Below, in pieces: positions 9,668-17,048 of a stretch of 64,000 nt of DNA (position 1 is the first letter of the stretch; each line of letters opens with the position of its first letter). The notes beneath the pieces are model-generated. The model ran no database searches, was not told where the DNA came from, and saw nothing but the letters and a program-made list of their open reading frames with translations. The position numbers and the translations under genes were made by a program. The stretch comes from Microscilla marina ATCC 23134 (GTDB taxonomy: Bacteria > Bacteroidota > Bacteroidia > Cytophagales > Microscillaceae), in contig NZ_AAWS01000001.1 in the NCBI RefSeq assembly GCF_000169175.1, positions 186,001 to 250,000 on the forward strand, in the 5' to 3' direction.

Positions 9668-11371
9668 TTAAGAAAATATTTTGCGGAAAGGCTTCATAAT
9701 TGCGTTGAGGCACCCTTCACCTACAAACTCTCCATCCCAAGGCAAACCCTTGTCAAAACGTTCTTTATCTTTGGCGCGCCACAATTCCAGTATATCAGGC
9801 TCGTGTAATTTCCATAATTCGCACTTGGGCAAATCCAACTTGGCAGTATCAATAATATGGTTGACAGCTCTTCGGGCCGCTTCATTGGCTCCTTCCATGG
9901 TGGCCAGGTCGGTGTAAGTGCGCACATAATCTGAAGCCAGAAAAAAGTTGGGAATAGCAGTATATGATTCAGGGCGCAACCTCCAGGTATCTTTTTTATT
10001 TACCAGCAAAGGCTCTATGTTGGTATCTTTTTGAGTGCCCTGGTTTTTTTCTACCGGAAACACAATGTCAGGGTCAAGAAACCAATCGTGTAAATATTCA
10101 TCTTTGAGTACTTCAGCTCCCAAAGCATCCAAACTTTTCTTGAGTTGATGCCATACTTCCTCTTTTATCTCTTCTCTGGTACACTGCGACGCTGGTTTTT
10201 TGTGTAGTTCTCCGGGTGTGTACCAGTCTGATATGTCTACCGACAAAATCCCTTTGACTGTACCATCACCGTAGTTGGCCAGGTTAATATGTTCCCAAAA
10301 CTGGGCTTGAGAGATAGAAGTCAAAGCCCATTCGCTATTGATGTATATGGTGTGTCCGTGCACAATCTTTACATCTGTGTTCAAGTAAAACTGTATGCCG
10401 TTCATCCACGATACAGACTGTGCTAAGTCTTTGATGGTGGCCAATCCTGCGTCTGCTTTAAGCAAATCATCGTTGAGCAGCCTCGCCATTACCTCTACTG
10501 GCACTGCAGCTATGTAATAATCTCCTTGCACCTCAAAGGTTTCTCCTGCTTTTTCGATAGTAGCACTGGTTATGTTTTCTCCACTACAATTGATAGATTT
10601 TATAGTAGCTTCAAGTTGGTAGTTTACCCCCTTCTCTTGCAAAAAACTAAGCCAGGGGTCTACCCATACATCGTTGGTAGGACCATTGAGCAGTCGGTCA
10701 CTGCTTTCACCTGGTTCGGCAATGTCAAACATCAATTGCAAAAGTACATCGCCACCTGTTCGGGCACTGGCTTGTTTGGCTTTGGCTGCTACTAGGGTTC
10801 TGGTAAGCCCAATAGCCAAAAGGTTTTGGTAAGCCTCTGACTTTCCGTCGGCTTCTATAAAATCCCACCACGATATTTTTTCATATTCAGCCAAGCGCCT
10901 TTCATAACAACTTGTCATCAATTGCCAAAGTCTGCCCGCAAAAAACTCTATTTCGTGAGGTTCTAACCCCGTATCACTGTCAAAAACTTCTTTGAATAAA
11001 GTTTCTAAATCGGCCAAATCCCTTGGAAATCGGGTAAGCAACTTGATTGGCTTTTTAGTATAGCGCGCCATTTCTGCTCGGTCGGCTTGCACCAGGTTGT
11101 CCAACACCCCATTGGGGTTGTTGCCGTATGGTATGTGCTTCATTGTATCGGTAACGTGCTTATAAAAGCGAGGGAAAAATCTAAACCCATGTTCGCCTGG
11201 CAAAGGCTTACGCCCATCTTTGGCGCTGTTGGGTACATGAATACTTCTGGCTTTTCCTCCGGGTATTTTTTTTACCTCATACACTTCTACCTCAAATCCG
11301 CGGGTAATCAATTCGTGAGCAGCACTCATACCAGCTACTCCTCCTCCCAGTACAATTACTTTTTTAGGCAT
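9668..11371 (-). CDS. FAD-dependent amine-oxidase-type oxidoreductase (carotenoid desaturase/HpnE-like)
   Basis: A 567-residue flavoenzyme. The N-terminus has the FAD dinucleotide motif VLGGGVAGMSAAHEL followed by the ribose-binding acid in VEVYE and the GGKARS loop. A GEHGFRFFPRFY segment follows, typical of a bacterial subgroup near phytoene desaturases and hydroxysqualene dehydroxylases. The C-terminus carries the second FAD motif, with FFLASDYVRTYTDLATMEGANE. It probably oxidises or dehydrates a polyprenyl or terpenoid substrate at the membrane. It is the first gene of a two-gene unit with the cyclase-like membrane protein, which supports a lipid or terpenoid role. The exact substrate is unknown. 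Confidence 0.85.
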   Translation of the reverse strand: MPKKVIVLGGGVAGMSAAHELITRGFEVEVYEVKKIPGGKARSIHVPNSAKDGRKPLPGEHGFRFFPRFYKHVTDTMKHIPYGNNPNGVLDNLVQADRAEMARYTKKPIKLLTRFPRDLADLETLFKEVFDSDTGLEPHEIEFFAGRLWQLMTSCYERRLAEYEKISWWDFIEADGKSEAYQNLLAIGLTRTLVAAKAKQASARTGGDVLLQLMFDIAEPGESSDRLLNGPTNDVWVDPWLSFLQEKGVNYQLEATIKSINCSGENITSATIEKAGETFEVQGDYYIAAVPVEVMARLLNDDLLKADAGLATIKDLAQSVSWMNGIQFYLNTDVKIVHGHTIYINSEWALTSISQAQFWEHINLANYGDGTVKGILSVDISDWYTPGELHKKPASQCTREEIKEEVWHQLKKSLDALGAEVLKDEYLHDWFLDPDIVFPVEKNQGTQKDTNIEPLLVNKKDTWRLRPESYTAIPNFFLASDYVRTYTDLATMEGANEAARRAVNHIIDTAKLDLPKCELWKLHEPDILELWRAKDKERFDKGLPWDGEFVGEGCLNAIMKPFRKIFS

Positions 11372-11706
11372 AAAAATAGGTTTTAGGTTTACTTATTGTT
11401 TTTTTGATTGTTCGGGCTGTTTTTGGGTGCCCTGTAGATAGGCTGAATACAAATTTGTTTAGGTTTTATCAATGTATTCAGAGCGATTGTAAAGTTTCTC
11501 GATAATAAACAATTATTTTGTGTTTTGTGAGATTATCAGAAATTATTTTTACGAGTGTGTGCAGGCGTAAAACTACCTGAAAGAAATAGACTTGTCTAAC
11601 TGCTTGGGTAAACATTAAAAAGTCTGGAATAAAGAGGTGAGATAAGCCAAAATGCCATGATCATTGGGAGGATATAAGAGGGGGAAGAATGACTTATTTT
11701 GCTACT
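11372..11706. other. Gene-free spacer
   Basis: About 335 bases upstream of the FAD gene, which must contain its promoter. I see an ACAAATTTGT palindrome near 11450 but no convincing -33/-7 pair and no coding potential. Confidence 0.4.
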
Positions 11707-11739
11707 AAAAAAGCCCGATACATACCAAATGCATCGGGC
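11707..11739 (-). terminator. Intrinsic terminator of the DUF2807 gene
   Basis: Read on the minus strand, GCCCGAT (11739-11733) pairs with ATCGGGC (11719-11713) and is followed by six T's (11712-11707). It lies 16 bases after the stop codon of the DUF2807 gene, the place expected for a Rho-independent terminator. Confidence 0.85.
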
Positions 11740-11754
11740 AATAAGCCTGAAAAT

Positions 11755-12480
11755 TTAGCCAGCCTTGGTCACACTTCCAACACCACTAATGTCTTTGCGT
11801 ATCGAAGGGTTACCTTTATAGTTGATATTACCGCTTCCGCTAATGGTAGCGTCCAGCTCTTGGGTCACGTGTACTTCACAATTGCCCGCTCCTCTTAGCT
11901 CTATAGTAGTCTTATTGCTTACCAGGTCAAAAGCTTCATAGTTGCCTACACCCGACAGTGTTACTTGCTGGGTTTGGGTGTTCCCCCTAAGCTTTATTTG
12001 TCCGGCGCCCGATGTTTTGGTGTATACACTATTGCTCTTAATTTCGGCTTTTATTTTGCCTGCCCCGCTCAATATCACTTCCAGGTTTGGCGAATCCCAC
12101 AGGTTTTGACCTATGATTTGTCCGGCGCCCTTCAGACTTACTTTTTTGATGGTGGGTATGGTGATAAATACTTCAATGTCAGTTTTACGAATACATTTGC
12201 CCCCCGCAATTTTCATGACTAATTCGCCTCTATCTACATAAAAGGCGACAATGTCGAGAATATTCTTTTGCGCCTTTAGTATTACCTCTTGAGTATCTCC
12301 CTGGGTAATGTACACATTGGCAGGCAGACTGCTCGATATCGTGTGTATTTCTTCATCAAATACTTTTTTTACTTCTACTGTAGTCCCATTACCTTTTATA
12401 CAGTTAAAATCATTGCGGTAGCAAGCATTTAGCGTAAGTAGAGCTAATAAGGCAATGCTGGTACTTAAAATCTTTCTCAT
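11755..12480 (-). CDS. DUF2807 (head GIN domain) lipoprotein
   Basis: A 241-residue exported protein. The N-terminus MRKILSTSIALLALLTLNAC is a lipoprotein signal with the lipidated Cys at residue 20. The rest is the DUF2807 right-handed beta-helix: repeating turns with GAG/GSG motifs such as LKGAGQI, LSGAGKI, TSGAGQI, LSGVGNY, LRGAGNC and ISGSGNI. Such proteins are common in Bacteroidota and are thought to sit in the outer membrane or periplasm; function is unknown. The ATG at 12480 was chosen because it gives the signal peptide directly. It is monocistronic with its own terminator. Confidence 0.9.
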   Translation of the reverse strand: MRKILSTSIALLALLTLNACYRNDFNCIKGNGTTVEVKKVFDEEIHTISSSLPANVYITQGDTQEVILKAQKNILDIVAFYVDRGELVMKIAGGKCIRKTDIEVFITIPTIKKVSLKGAGQIIGQNLWDSPNLEVILSGAGKIKAEIKSNSVYTKTSGAGQIKLRGNTQTQQVTLSGVGNYEAFDLVSNKTTIELRGAGNCEVHVTQELDATISGSGNINYKGNPSIRKDISGVGSVTKAG

Positions 12481-12727
12481 GGTCAATTAGTTGAGTATAA
12501 AACGTTGTTTGTAAAAGTTTCATTTATTAGGAGGGTAGACCAGTAGTAGTAACAAAGGGTTGCCTTGACAGAAAAAAAATAATGTGGTACAACAAAAAAT
12601 AATAAACCTATTGAATCATAGGAAAATGGGTGCAATGAATACATATTCATTTACCAATTAGAATGTGTACACAGCCTGTGCTTAAAAACAATGATTACCT
12701 GAAGTTTGCCAATGATTCATGAGGCAA

Positions 12728-12758
12728 GTGTTGGCCTTACAAGCTCTAAGACCAACAC
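12728..12758 (-). terminator. Possible terminator hairpin
   Basis: Arms GTGTTGGCCTTA (12728-12739) and TAAGACCAACAC (12747-12758) form a stem with one mismatch and a 7-base loop, 22 bases downstream of the minus-strand gene at 12781. There is no long T-run, so strength is uncertain. Confidence 0.45.
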
Positions 12759-12780
12759 GGAAAGAGTGTTTATTTATTTG

Positions 12781-13209
12781 TTAAAGCAAGCCACTATCAG
12801 GTGCCATGAGCCATTGTTCAGCCTTGGCATAATCATTAAAATATTGGGTAACCTGGGCTTTAGCTTGTTGTTCGGCCATGGTTTGCTCAATAGATAGTTG
12901 TGCATAAAAATCGTCAGTTAATAAAAATGCCATTCGAGTAATGCCCGCTGCCAGGTGCATAGGTACTATATTTTCATTATACCATTGTTGTAGTTCTGGC
13001 GAAATAGGCAAATCAAACTTAAGAGTATTTACCAAAATACCCTTGGCATCGTGTTCAAGGGCAGCCTTGGCTACTCCCGTCATACCTTCTTTAAAAAGCT
13101 CATCAGTCAAGAAACCGCTTCCTGTCCAGTAGTTGAGAATATACTTTTTAGTAGTGAAAAAAGTGCTTTTGAGATGGGTATCTTCATATAAGACAATTGT
13201 ATCTTCCAT
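12781..13209 (-). CDS. Small SpoIIAA/STAS-like protein, function unknown
   Basis: A 142-residue soluble protein with no signal peptide. The alternating beta/alpha pattern, with a core GILVNTLKFDLPISPELQQWYNENI and a C-terminal amphipathic helix, resembles the SpoIIAA/SEC14-like single-domain proteins common in Cytophagales. Similar pieces occur in two other genes of this window (14933-15349 and 19287-19739), so these may be divergent paralogues. It is divergent from the MFS transporter, sharing a ~190-base promoter region. Whether it is regulatory or a ligand-binding protein cannot be said; the fold assignment is tentative. Confidence 0.6.
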   Translation of the reverse strand: MEDTIVLYEDTHLKSTFFTTKKYILNYWTGSGFLTDELFKEGMTGVAKAALEHDAKGILVNTLKFDLPISPELQQWYNENIVPMHLAAGITRMAFLLTDDFYAQLSIEQTMAEQQAKAQVTQYFNDYAKAEQWLMAPDSGLL

Positions 13210-13274
13210 AAACCGTAAATTTTTGTAAATATCCCCAATTTAACCATTAAAAAGTAGAAATGCTCACTTTCACG

Positions 13275-13303
13275 TTGCCCAACGAGACTAAAAAGTATAT
13301 TTG
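13275..13303 (+). promoter_or_regulatory. Bacteroidota-type promoter for the MFS gene
   Basis: TTG at 13275-13277 and TATATTTG at 13296-13303 are separated by 18 bases. This matches the Bacteroidota sigma-A pattern (TTTG, ~19 bases, TAnnTTTG). It lies 93 bases before the MFS transporter start. Confidence 0.45.
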
Positions 13304-13396
13304 CTCCAATTTCTTGGTACATTGGGTGAAGCTTAAAACCCAAAACTTGATAAGGAGTAGTCAAAAATGTTTTCTTTGTAAAAAAGCCAACACCCG

Positions 13397-14581
13397 ATGA
13401 CAAAAAAACAAAAACCACCCATTTGGATCATTCCTGTAATTGTATTTTCTCAGTTTGCCGGCACCTCACTCTGGTTTGCGGGCAATGCCGTGTTGCCAGA
13501 CCTCCAGGCGTATCTACAGTTGAGCGGTAGTCAGGTATTGGGCAGCATTACCTCTGCAGTACAGTTAGGGTTTATTTTGGGCACCCTGGTATTTGCTTTT
13601 TTTGCCATTTCCGATAAGTTTTCGCCCCGTCGCATCTTTTTAGTTTGTGCCTTGTTGGGGGCTGTTGCCAATATGACCATTTTGTGGTTGGCCACCAATT
13701 TGTTTAGCCTGTTACTACTACGTTTTATGACAGGTTTTTTTCTGGCAGGCATTTATCCTATAGGGATGAAAATAGCTGCTGGTTGGTACCAAAAATCATT
13801 GGGCAAAGCCATTGGTTTTTTGGTAGGTGCGTTGGTATTGGGTACCGCGTTTCCTCATTTACTCAAAAGCATAGGAGGAGCACTTTCGTGGAAAACGGTG
13901 CTTCAGGCAGTCTCCCTTATTGCTGCAGTGGGCGGAACCGCCATGTACTTGTTGGTGCCCGATGGTCCCTACATTAGCAAAGGAGCAGGGTTTAACCCCA
14001 AAGTGTTGTTACAAATGTTTCGTACCAAAGACTTTCGCTGTGCTGCTTTTGGCTACTTTGGGCACATGTGGGAGCTTTACACCTTTTGGGCGTTTGTACC
14101 CATTGTTTTACAACAATATGCCCAGGCAAACCATTGGCAGGCAAACTTGTCTTGGTGGGCTTTTGTGGTCATTGCTGTAGGAAGTATAGGCTGTATTGTG
14201 GGAGGAATAGCTTCGGGGAAGGTAGGCAGCGCCAAAATAGCGGTTATTCAATTGGGTATATCAGGGCTCATGTGTTTGTTGTCGCCACTACTGTTTCAGT
14301 TGTCTCCAGCACTGTTTTTAGCTTTATTAGTAGTTTGGGGCATTACTGTAGTAGGCGACTCACCCCAGTTTTCGGCACTCACCGCCCAAACTGCTCCTCA
14401 GGCTTACGTAGGTTCTGCCCTGACCATTGTCAACAGCTTAGGGTTTGCCATTACCATTATAAGCATACAGTTTGTCAACTATCTGGCACAGCTCATGGCT
14501 CCCCAGTACATCTTTGTTACTTTACTTATCGGTCCCTTGTTTGGGTTGTGGGCAATGTACCCTTTGTACCGTAAAAAATGA
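13397..14581 (+). CDS. MFS transporter
   Basis: A 394-residue inner-membrane protein with about twelve hydrophobic helices in two halves, the plan of the major facilitator superfamily. The first helix contains FAGTSLWFAGNAVLPDL, the helix 2-3 loop contains FSPRRIF, and helix 4 ends with an AGIYPIGMKIAAGWY stretch, as in the cyanate/nitrate-like and drug:proton branches. The substrate is unknown; small-anion or drug export is possible. A good promoter lies 93 bases upstream. It is probably monocistronic, since 350 bases separate it from the next gene. Confidence 0.88.
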   Translation: MTKKQKPPIWIIPVIVFSQFAGTSLWFAGNAVLPDLQAYLQLSGSQVLGSITSAVQLGFILGTLVFAFFAISDKFSPRRIFLVCALLGAVANMTILWLATNLFSLLLLRFMTGFFLAGIYPIGMKIAAGWYQKSLGKAIGFLVGALVLGTAFPHLLKSIGGALSWKTVLQAVSLIAAVGGTAMYLLVPDGPYISKGAGFNPKVLLQMFRTKDFRCAAFGYFGHMWELYTFWAFVPIVLQQYAQANHWQANLSWWAFVVIAVGSIGCIVGGIASGKVGSAKIAVIQLGISGLMCLLSPLLFQLSPALFLALLVVWGITVVGDSPQFSALTAQTAPQAYVGSALTIVNSLGFAITIISIQFVNYLAQLMAPQYIFVTLLIGPLFGLWAMYPLYRKK

Positions 14582-14932
14582 TGATCTTATGATAGTATCA
14601 TAAAAATCATTGAACAATAAGATCTTCCTGTTTTGCTGCAACCTTGCCCTTGTTTACTGGGCAATAGATTGTTTCAATTGCTCAATTTCTGTCATGTGTG
14701 AGGTGGTTTGAATATTTTGTTTAGGAGGAAGTGCTTCAAAAGTAGTGAAATACCGCATTATTTGGCGAAAATGCCTGTTTTACTCATGATATTTTTGGAA
14801 TAAAAAGTTTGAATGGCATATTTCCTGGGGGTCACTTTTGCATAGGTAGTACTTTTTATGTAATAAATATGTACCTTTGTGCGGCATTTGAGCAATGTCT
14901 TGAAAAATTGATATTAAAAATTATAAATACCG
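14582..14932. other. Gene-free spacer
   Basis: About 350 bases. Near the right end TACCTTTG (14872-14879) fits the TAnnTTTG -7 element 54 bases before the next start, but no TTG box sits at the right distance. No coding sequence is seen. Confidence 0.35.
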
Positions 14933-15349
14933 ATGATCGCAATGCAGTTATATAAAGATAATAACTTAACCATTAAGTATGCAAAGGAAAGCAGCACCCT
15001 ATTGATGACCTGGAGTGGTTATACAAATGATGATACTTACTGCAACCTTATTGATTTGATTAACAAGTTGATGGTGGCAAATAAAGTAAAAAGAACGCTG
15101 CATGATGTAAGAGAGCACAAAGGCATTACCCCTAAGTCGCAAGATTATGCTGCGGAACTCTCTCTGGAGTTTAGACAAAAACATTGGCAAATGGACAAGC
15201 GGGCAATGGTGATTAAGCCCGATCACGACGTGTTTTCTAAATATGGCGTACAGCGATTTGTCAAAAAAGTAGAAGATATAGATTATGAAGGGCAACGTCG
15301 TGAATTTTTTGACGATGTAGAAGAAGCGTACGCCTGGATAATGGGATAA
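14933..15349 (+). CDS. Small SpoIIAA/STAS-like protein, function unknown
   Basis: A 138-residue soluble protein, start MIAMQLYKDN; a second ATG nine bases on is also possible. It has the layout of small SpoIIAA-like proteins: an N-terminal strand pair (LTIKYAKESSTLLMTWSG), a central helix, a strand with RTLHDVREHKGITP, and a final helix with FFDDVEEAYAWI. It has no catalytic motif that I recognise. The other two small proteins of this type nearby are only distantly similar. It is followed directly by a strong terminator, so the gene is a single transcription unit. Confidence 0.6.
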   Translation: MIAMQLYKDNNLTIKYAKESSTLLMTWSGYTNDDTYCNLIDLINKLMVANKVKRTLHDVREHKGITPKSQDYAAELSLEFRQKHWQMDKRAMVIKPDHDVFSKYGVQRFVKKVEDIDYEGQRREFFDDVEEAYAWIMG

Positions 15350-15360
15350 AGTATTACAAC

Positions 15361-15403
15361 AAAAAAGCCCCGGCAGGTGATAGAAACTTGTCGGGGCTTT
15401 TTT
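15361..15403. terminator. Bidirectional intrinsic terminator
   Basis: AAAAAA-GCCCCGGCAGG (15361-15377) pairs with CTTGTCGGGGC-TTTTTT (15387-15403). It lies 12 bases after the stop at 15349. The A-run on one side and T-run on the other let it work in both directions. Confidence 0.88.
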
Positions 15404-15977
15404 GTTGGGTAAGTACTTTTAGGAATGTGATCGCCCCGTAAACGGGATTTCGGGCGTAGCCCTCAACAATAACCCCGATAAGAAATCGGGACTTTGAAGC
15501 TGTCCGGTTTAGAACATATCCTCTTTCCTGACTTTCGTTACCCCGGCAGTTCCGCCGGGACTGTGAGCTTTTATTGTCCGTAGTACCGTCCCACGGTCTG
15601 GCTCAACATCCCCCGGATGTTGCCTTGCCCGCAAAAAGTGCCTCAGTCAGCCTTGAGTTTATGACCTCAATCTCGACACTTATTTTGAACATGTTCCTTA
15701 GCTTAAACTTCAAGATAACACTCAAGGCAGGTAACTGCCTTTCCTATCAAAATAATGACTCTTCAAACAGCCCCTCCCAACTTTGATTCAGAGAAGTAGC
15801 GCCAACCCACAGTCCCCATTCTGACCTTCTTCAAAATAATTTTTTGGACTGTATGCAGGATTATCATTTGGATAATTAAATATTTACTTAACATAATTTA
15901 AGGTTATCAAACATTATTGGCAAATAGCAACAAATAAGGAGAGGGGAGAAGTATATGGGGTAGTTCCCACGCATTTT
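15404..15977. other. Gene-free spacer with repeat
   Basis: No believable gene. Bases 15433-15500 hold small GC-rich hairpins, for example CCCCGAT/ATCGGGA. An interspersed repeat occupies 15500-15701. The short open frame at 15574-15786 is only the repeat read through. Confidence 0.6.
15500..15701. repeat. Interspersed repeat, copy 1 (truncated left end)
   Basis: It begins with CTGTCCGGTTTAGAA and ends with TATTTTGAACATGTTCCTTA, the same ends as the complete copy at 31379-31573. The shared inner block is AGTGCCTCAGTCAGCCTTGAG (15640-15660). The middle differs, with extra hairpins such as CCCGGCAG/CCGCCGGG. The outer GGAACATGTTC part of the left arm is missing. Confidence 0.6.
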
Positions 15978-16493
15978 TTAAAAAAACAGCCCCTTGCCCT
16001 CAAGCATGCGTTCTTCTTTGAGCGACAACTCTTCGTTTTTGAGTTGTTTGATTGTCCTAAATACTTCCCCCATAGACGATGTCCCCCATTCTCCATAATC
16101 ATATTGTTTAGCCAGCAGGCGGTTACCGTCAAACAACGATAAAACTGTCTTGCGATCTTTACCTCCCGAATACCTAAATTTGACAGTAAAAGTGTGTAAA
16201 GGAATGGTCAATTGCCGGGGTTCATCTTTGTAATACAAATCTACATACACTATTTGCTCATCACTTATTTTAATGTGCTGTAAAAAGTAACGCATGCGTT
16301 TCCAAAAAATGTAGGCATTGACGCCCCCCCCAATGAGAACTACGACAATGGGTGCCAGCAAAAACCAGATTTGTGTGACCGTAGCCACTATTCCTAAAAT
16401 AATGGCTTGTATACCCATCAGCACCACTATAAGCATTGCCTTGTCCCAAAACCGTTTGTTGAAAGGGACATACTTTACTGTTTTTTCATACAT
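15978..16493 (-). CDS. Small membrane protein, function unknown
   Basis: A 171-residue protein with two transmembrane helices near the N-terminus (about residues 17-37 and 42-63), then a ~100-residue soluble domain of mostly beta structure (IKISDEQIVYVDLYYKDEPRQ, then LTIPLHTFTVKFRYSGG), which resembles a PH-like fold of the YcxB type. The end is charged and helical (KNEELSLKEERMLEGKG). Bacteroidota have many such proteins of unknown role. It may form a unit with the next minus-strand gene, from which it is 107 bases away. Confidence 0.65.
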   Translation of the reverse strand: MYEKTVKYVPFNKRFWDKAMLIVVLMGIQAIILGIVATVTQIWFLLAPIVVVLIGGGVNAYIFWKRMRYFLQHIKISDEQIVYVDLYYKDEPRQLTIPLHTFTVKFRYSGGKDRKTVLSLFDGNRLLAKQYDYGEWGTSSMGEVFRTIKQLKNEELSLKEERMLEGKGLFF

Positions 16494-16600
16494 ATTCTTA
16501 TAGAATTATTGTTTTGTGCCCATTACTTACCCCAATCAATACCTGTCTTATTTAGCCAAGTACTCCAGATGTTACATAAATAAAGCGTGAGGGTTTCTCT

Positions 16601-16921
16601 TTACTTCTGGTATTGCGCTCTTATTTTTACTTTTTGCAATTGGCGTTCCACTACCAAGCGGGCAATGGCAGGCGCAATTTCGTCAGGGTTGGGGTGCCCC
16701 AGTGCCGCACGAAAAAGAGTTTCAGACACGTCTATTCTGTACATGATTTGTAGTAAGCGTTCAAACTCGTCGTTGAGCAACGCTTGTATAAACGGAGTGA
16801 GTTGTGCTACCAATGCCTCATAGTCGTGTAACGATGGAGGTGAAGTGAGGGTGAGTTGGCTGCCCAATTGCTTATCTATCAGTTGAGCTGTTTTTTGCAG
16901 TGTTTCGGGTAGATCTTCCAT
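16601..16921 (-). CDS. Conserved hypothetical protein
   Basis: A 106-residue all-helical soluble protein with no signal peptide or membrane helix. Start MEDLPETLQKTAQLIDKQL is an amphipathic helix; the middle (FIQALLNDEFERLLQIMYRI, then DVSE) and end (NPDEIAPAIARLVVERQLQK) are helical too. I do not recognise a named family. The coding pattern, ATG start and length look real. It is divergent from oligopeptidase B with a 127-base shared upstream region. Confidence 0.6.
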   Translation of the reverse strand: MEDLPETLQKTAQLIDKQLGSQLTLTSPPSLHDYEALVAQLTPFIQALLNDEFERLLQIMYRIDVSETLFRAALGHPNPDEIAPAIARLVVERQLQKVKIRAQYQK

Positions 16922-17048
16922 ATATTTTGGTTAAAGTTTTCTCTAATTGTTCTGTAAATTGCTTGCATAATCAAAGCATAGGTGCAAACTTGCTTTTTAG
17001 AGTATGTGATGAAAGCATACAGAGAAGCACTACAATATAAACAAATAT

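Noticed and set aside
14068-14574. 168-codon frame overlapping the MFS gene
   Set aside because: Shifted frame of a clear MFS transporter; Cys- and Arg-rich product without family.
15574-15786. 70-codon frame as a gene
   Set aside because: It lies inside the interspersed repeat, and the equivalent frame at 31434 is equally an artefact of the repeat.
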